64,000 nucleotides of DNA, taken from the NCBI RefSeq assembly GCF_029210495.1, contig NZ_JARGDK010000009.1:50144-114143 (forward strand), written 5' to 3'. Both the position numbers and the translations under genes were made by a program. Under the pieces are notes generated by a model that made no database searches, was not told where the DNA came from, and saw only the letters and a program-made list of their open reading frames with translations. This DNA is from Pseudothioclava nitratireducens. Its GTDB lineage: Bacteria; Pseudomonadota; Alphaproteobacteria; Rhodobacterales; Rhodobacteraceae. Below are positions 63,377 through 64,000 of the stretch, piece by piece (the first letter of the stretch is position 1; each line of letters opens with the position of its first letter).

Positions 63377-63454
63377 GGCGGCACGCTAGGCGCGTGCTCT
63401 CTGGACGGCAAGCGGGGATGCGCTATCCTCTGAGCGATCAGGGAGGATTTCAGA

Positions 63455-63949
63455 ATGCGTTATATCTTTGCCGCCGCGCTTGTCGCGCTTGCTACCCCCG
63501 CCATTGCGGACCCCGTCAATATTCGTCCCGACACCGCCTCGGTCACCGTTCAGACCGAGGATGGCCCGGCTGAAATCTCGCGCATTCAGGACAATGCGAA
63601 TGAGCTGTCGGGCGAATGGGCGCGCACCTCGCGGCCCTGCCCGAATTTCTGTATCCAGCCAATGACGCCCGCGCCCGGTGTCACCACGATCGGCGAGATC
63701 GAGCTGCTGGAGTTTCTTGAAACCGGCTCGGCCACGGTGATCGACAGCCGCGTGCGCCCCGATTACGAGGGCGGCACGATTCCCGGCGCGATTTCAATGC
63801 CCTATAACGAGATGTCGACCCGTTTGGGCGAATTGGGCTGCGAACCCGATTTCGAAGGCTTCGAATGCCCCGCCGATGTCAAACCCGTGGCGCTGTTCTG
63901 TAACGGCCCGTGGTGCGGCCAGTCGGTAGCGTCCACGGACGTGGTGTAA
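63455..63949 (+). CDS. Exported rhodanese-like protein, probably truncated
   Basis: A 164-residue exported protein. Signal peptide MRYIFAAALVALATPAIA, then a domain with STRPCPNFCIQPM-like Cys pair and a rhodanese fold: TVIDSRVRPDYEGGTIPGAISMPYN and the active loop CNGPWCGQS. Immediately after this loop the frame runs into VASTDVV and a stop at 63949. A normal rhodanese continues for about 25-30 residues (sequence of the type PTAIRAMIAAGYP..). The downstream bases do not look like rhodanese in any frame, so an insertion or a rearrangement has likely cut the gene at about 63925. Confidence 0.75.
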   Translation: MRYIFAAALVALATPAIADPVNIRPDTASVTVQTEDGPAEISRIQDNANELSGEWARTSRPCPNFCIQPMTPAPGVTTIGEIELLEFLETGSATVIDSRVRPDYEGGTIPGAISMPYNEMSTRLGELGCEPDFEGFECPADVKPVALFCNGPWCGQSVASTDVV

Positions 63950-64000
63950 ATTCAGCGCCGTCTTCGGTGTAATCTCAGGTGGCCATCGAGGTGTATGGTC
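63926..64000. mobile_element. Possible left end of an insertion sequence (tentative)
   Basis: The sequence from about 63926 to the window edge (TCCACGGACGTGGTGTAAATTC...) breaks the rhodanese gene after its active loop and has no relation to it. This is what the end of a transposable element would look like. The terminal inverted repeat and transposase would be beyond the edge, so this remains a guess. Confidence 0.3.

Overview
The window is a 64 kb piece of a high-GC alphaproteobacterial chromosome, most likely from the order Rhodobacterales (Rhodobacter/Paracoccus/Thioclava-like). The evidence is the SAM/SAH-type riboswitch in front of metK (a class known mainly from this order), the class I lysyl-tRNA synthetase, a CP4-like aroA and the conserved orders miaB..phoH-ybeY-corC-lnt-metK..trmB, aroA-GFA-cmk..rpsA-ihfB-lapA-trpF-trpB and zur-znuC-znuB facing znuA. 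No rRNA, CRISPR array, plasmid origin or complete insertion sequence was seen. One tRNA (Gly-UCC) is present. Because of the codon bias, very long open frames lie opposite real genes; they were ignored.

Layout. 1-3.8 kb: the 3' part of lysK and a large beta-helix protein. 3.8-14.4 kb: an acetate locus: acs, a second-type adk, the DUF4212/SSF symporter pair, a cNMP/CBS/DUF294 signalling protein, a small membrane protein, a lone receiver domain, and a membrane protein joining a degenerate sensor kinase to a DnaQ-type exonuclease. 14.4-16.2 kb (minus): DUF952-pyrD-arsC-like. 16.4-19.9 kb: periplasmic 5'-nucleotidase, DUF1992, tRNA-Gly, hemP with an overlapping 53-codon gene, and a glycosyltransferase-like gene. 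20-29.5 kb: miaB, a new-looking OmpA/lipoprotein pair sharing a 33-residue block, phoH, ybeY, corC, lnt, riboswitch-metK, a YdcZ-type membrane protein and trmB. 29.6-37.3 kb: aroA, GFA protein, cmk, a BLUF photoreceptor, rpsA, ihfB, lapA, trpF, trpB.

37.4-43 kb: an acidic-tailed PepSY-like protein pair with a membrane-anchored LuxR regulator, a DgoK-like remnant, and the zinc uptake system with two Zur-box-like palindromes. 43-47.8 kb: ugd, a tiny exported protein and YjbF/YjbH, suggesting exopolysaccharide export. 47.9-56.7 kb: a seven-gene minus-strand operon (N-formylglutamate amidohydrolase-like, TRAP dctQMP, glutamine-synthetase-like ligase, ALDH, Fe-ADH) with a divergent RpiR regulator; the set of enzymes fits uptake of an amino alcohol or amine and its breakdown through gamma-glutamyl intermediates. 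56.8-60.8 kb: an ABC importer. 61-64 kb: small monooxygenase, orphan ParA, a Dnr/Fnr-like regulator behind a perfect FNR-type box, a DUF218 protein, and a rhodanese gene that breaks off close to the right edge.

An approximately 60-bp composite repeat (conserved arm plus terminator-like hairpin) recurs immediately 3' of genes at four clear places and one diverged place.
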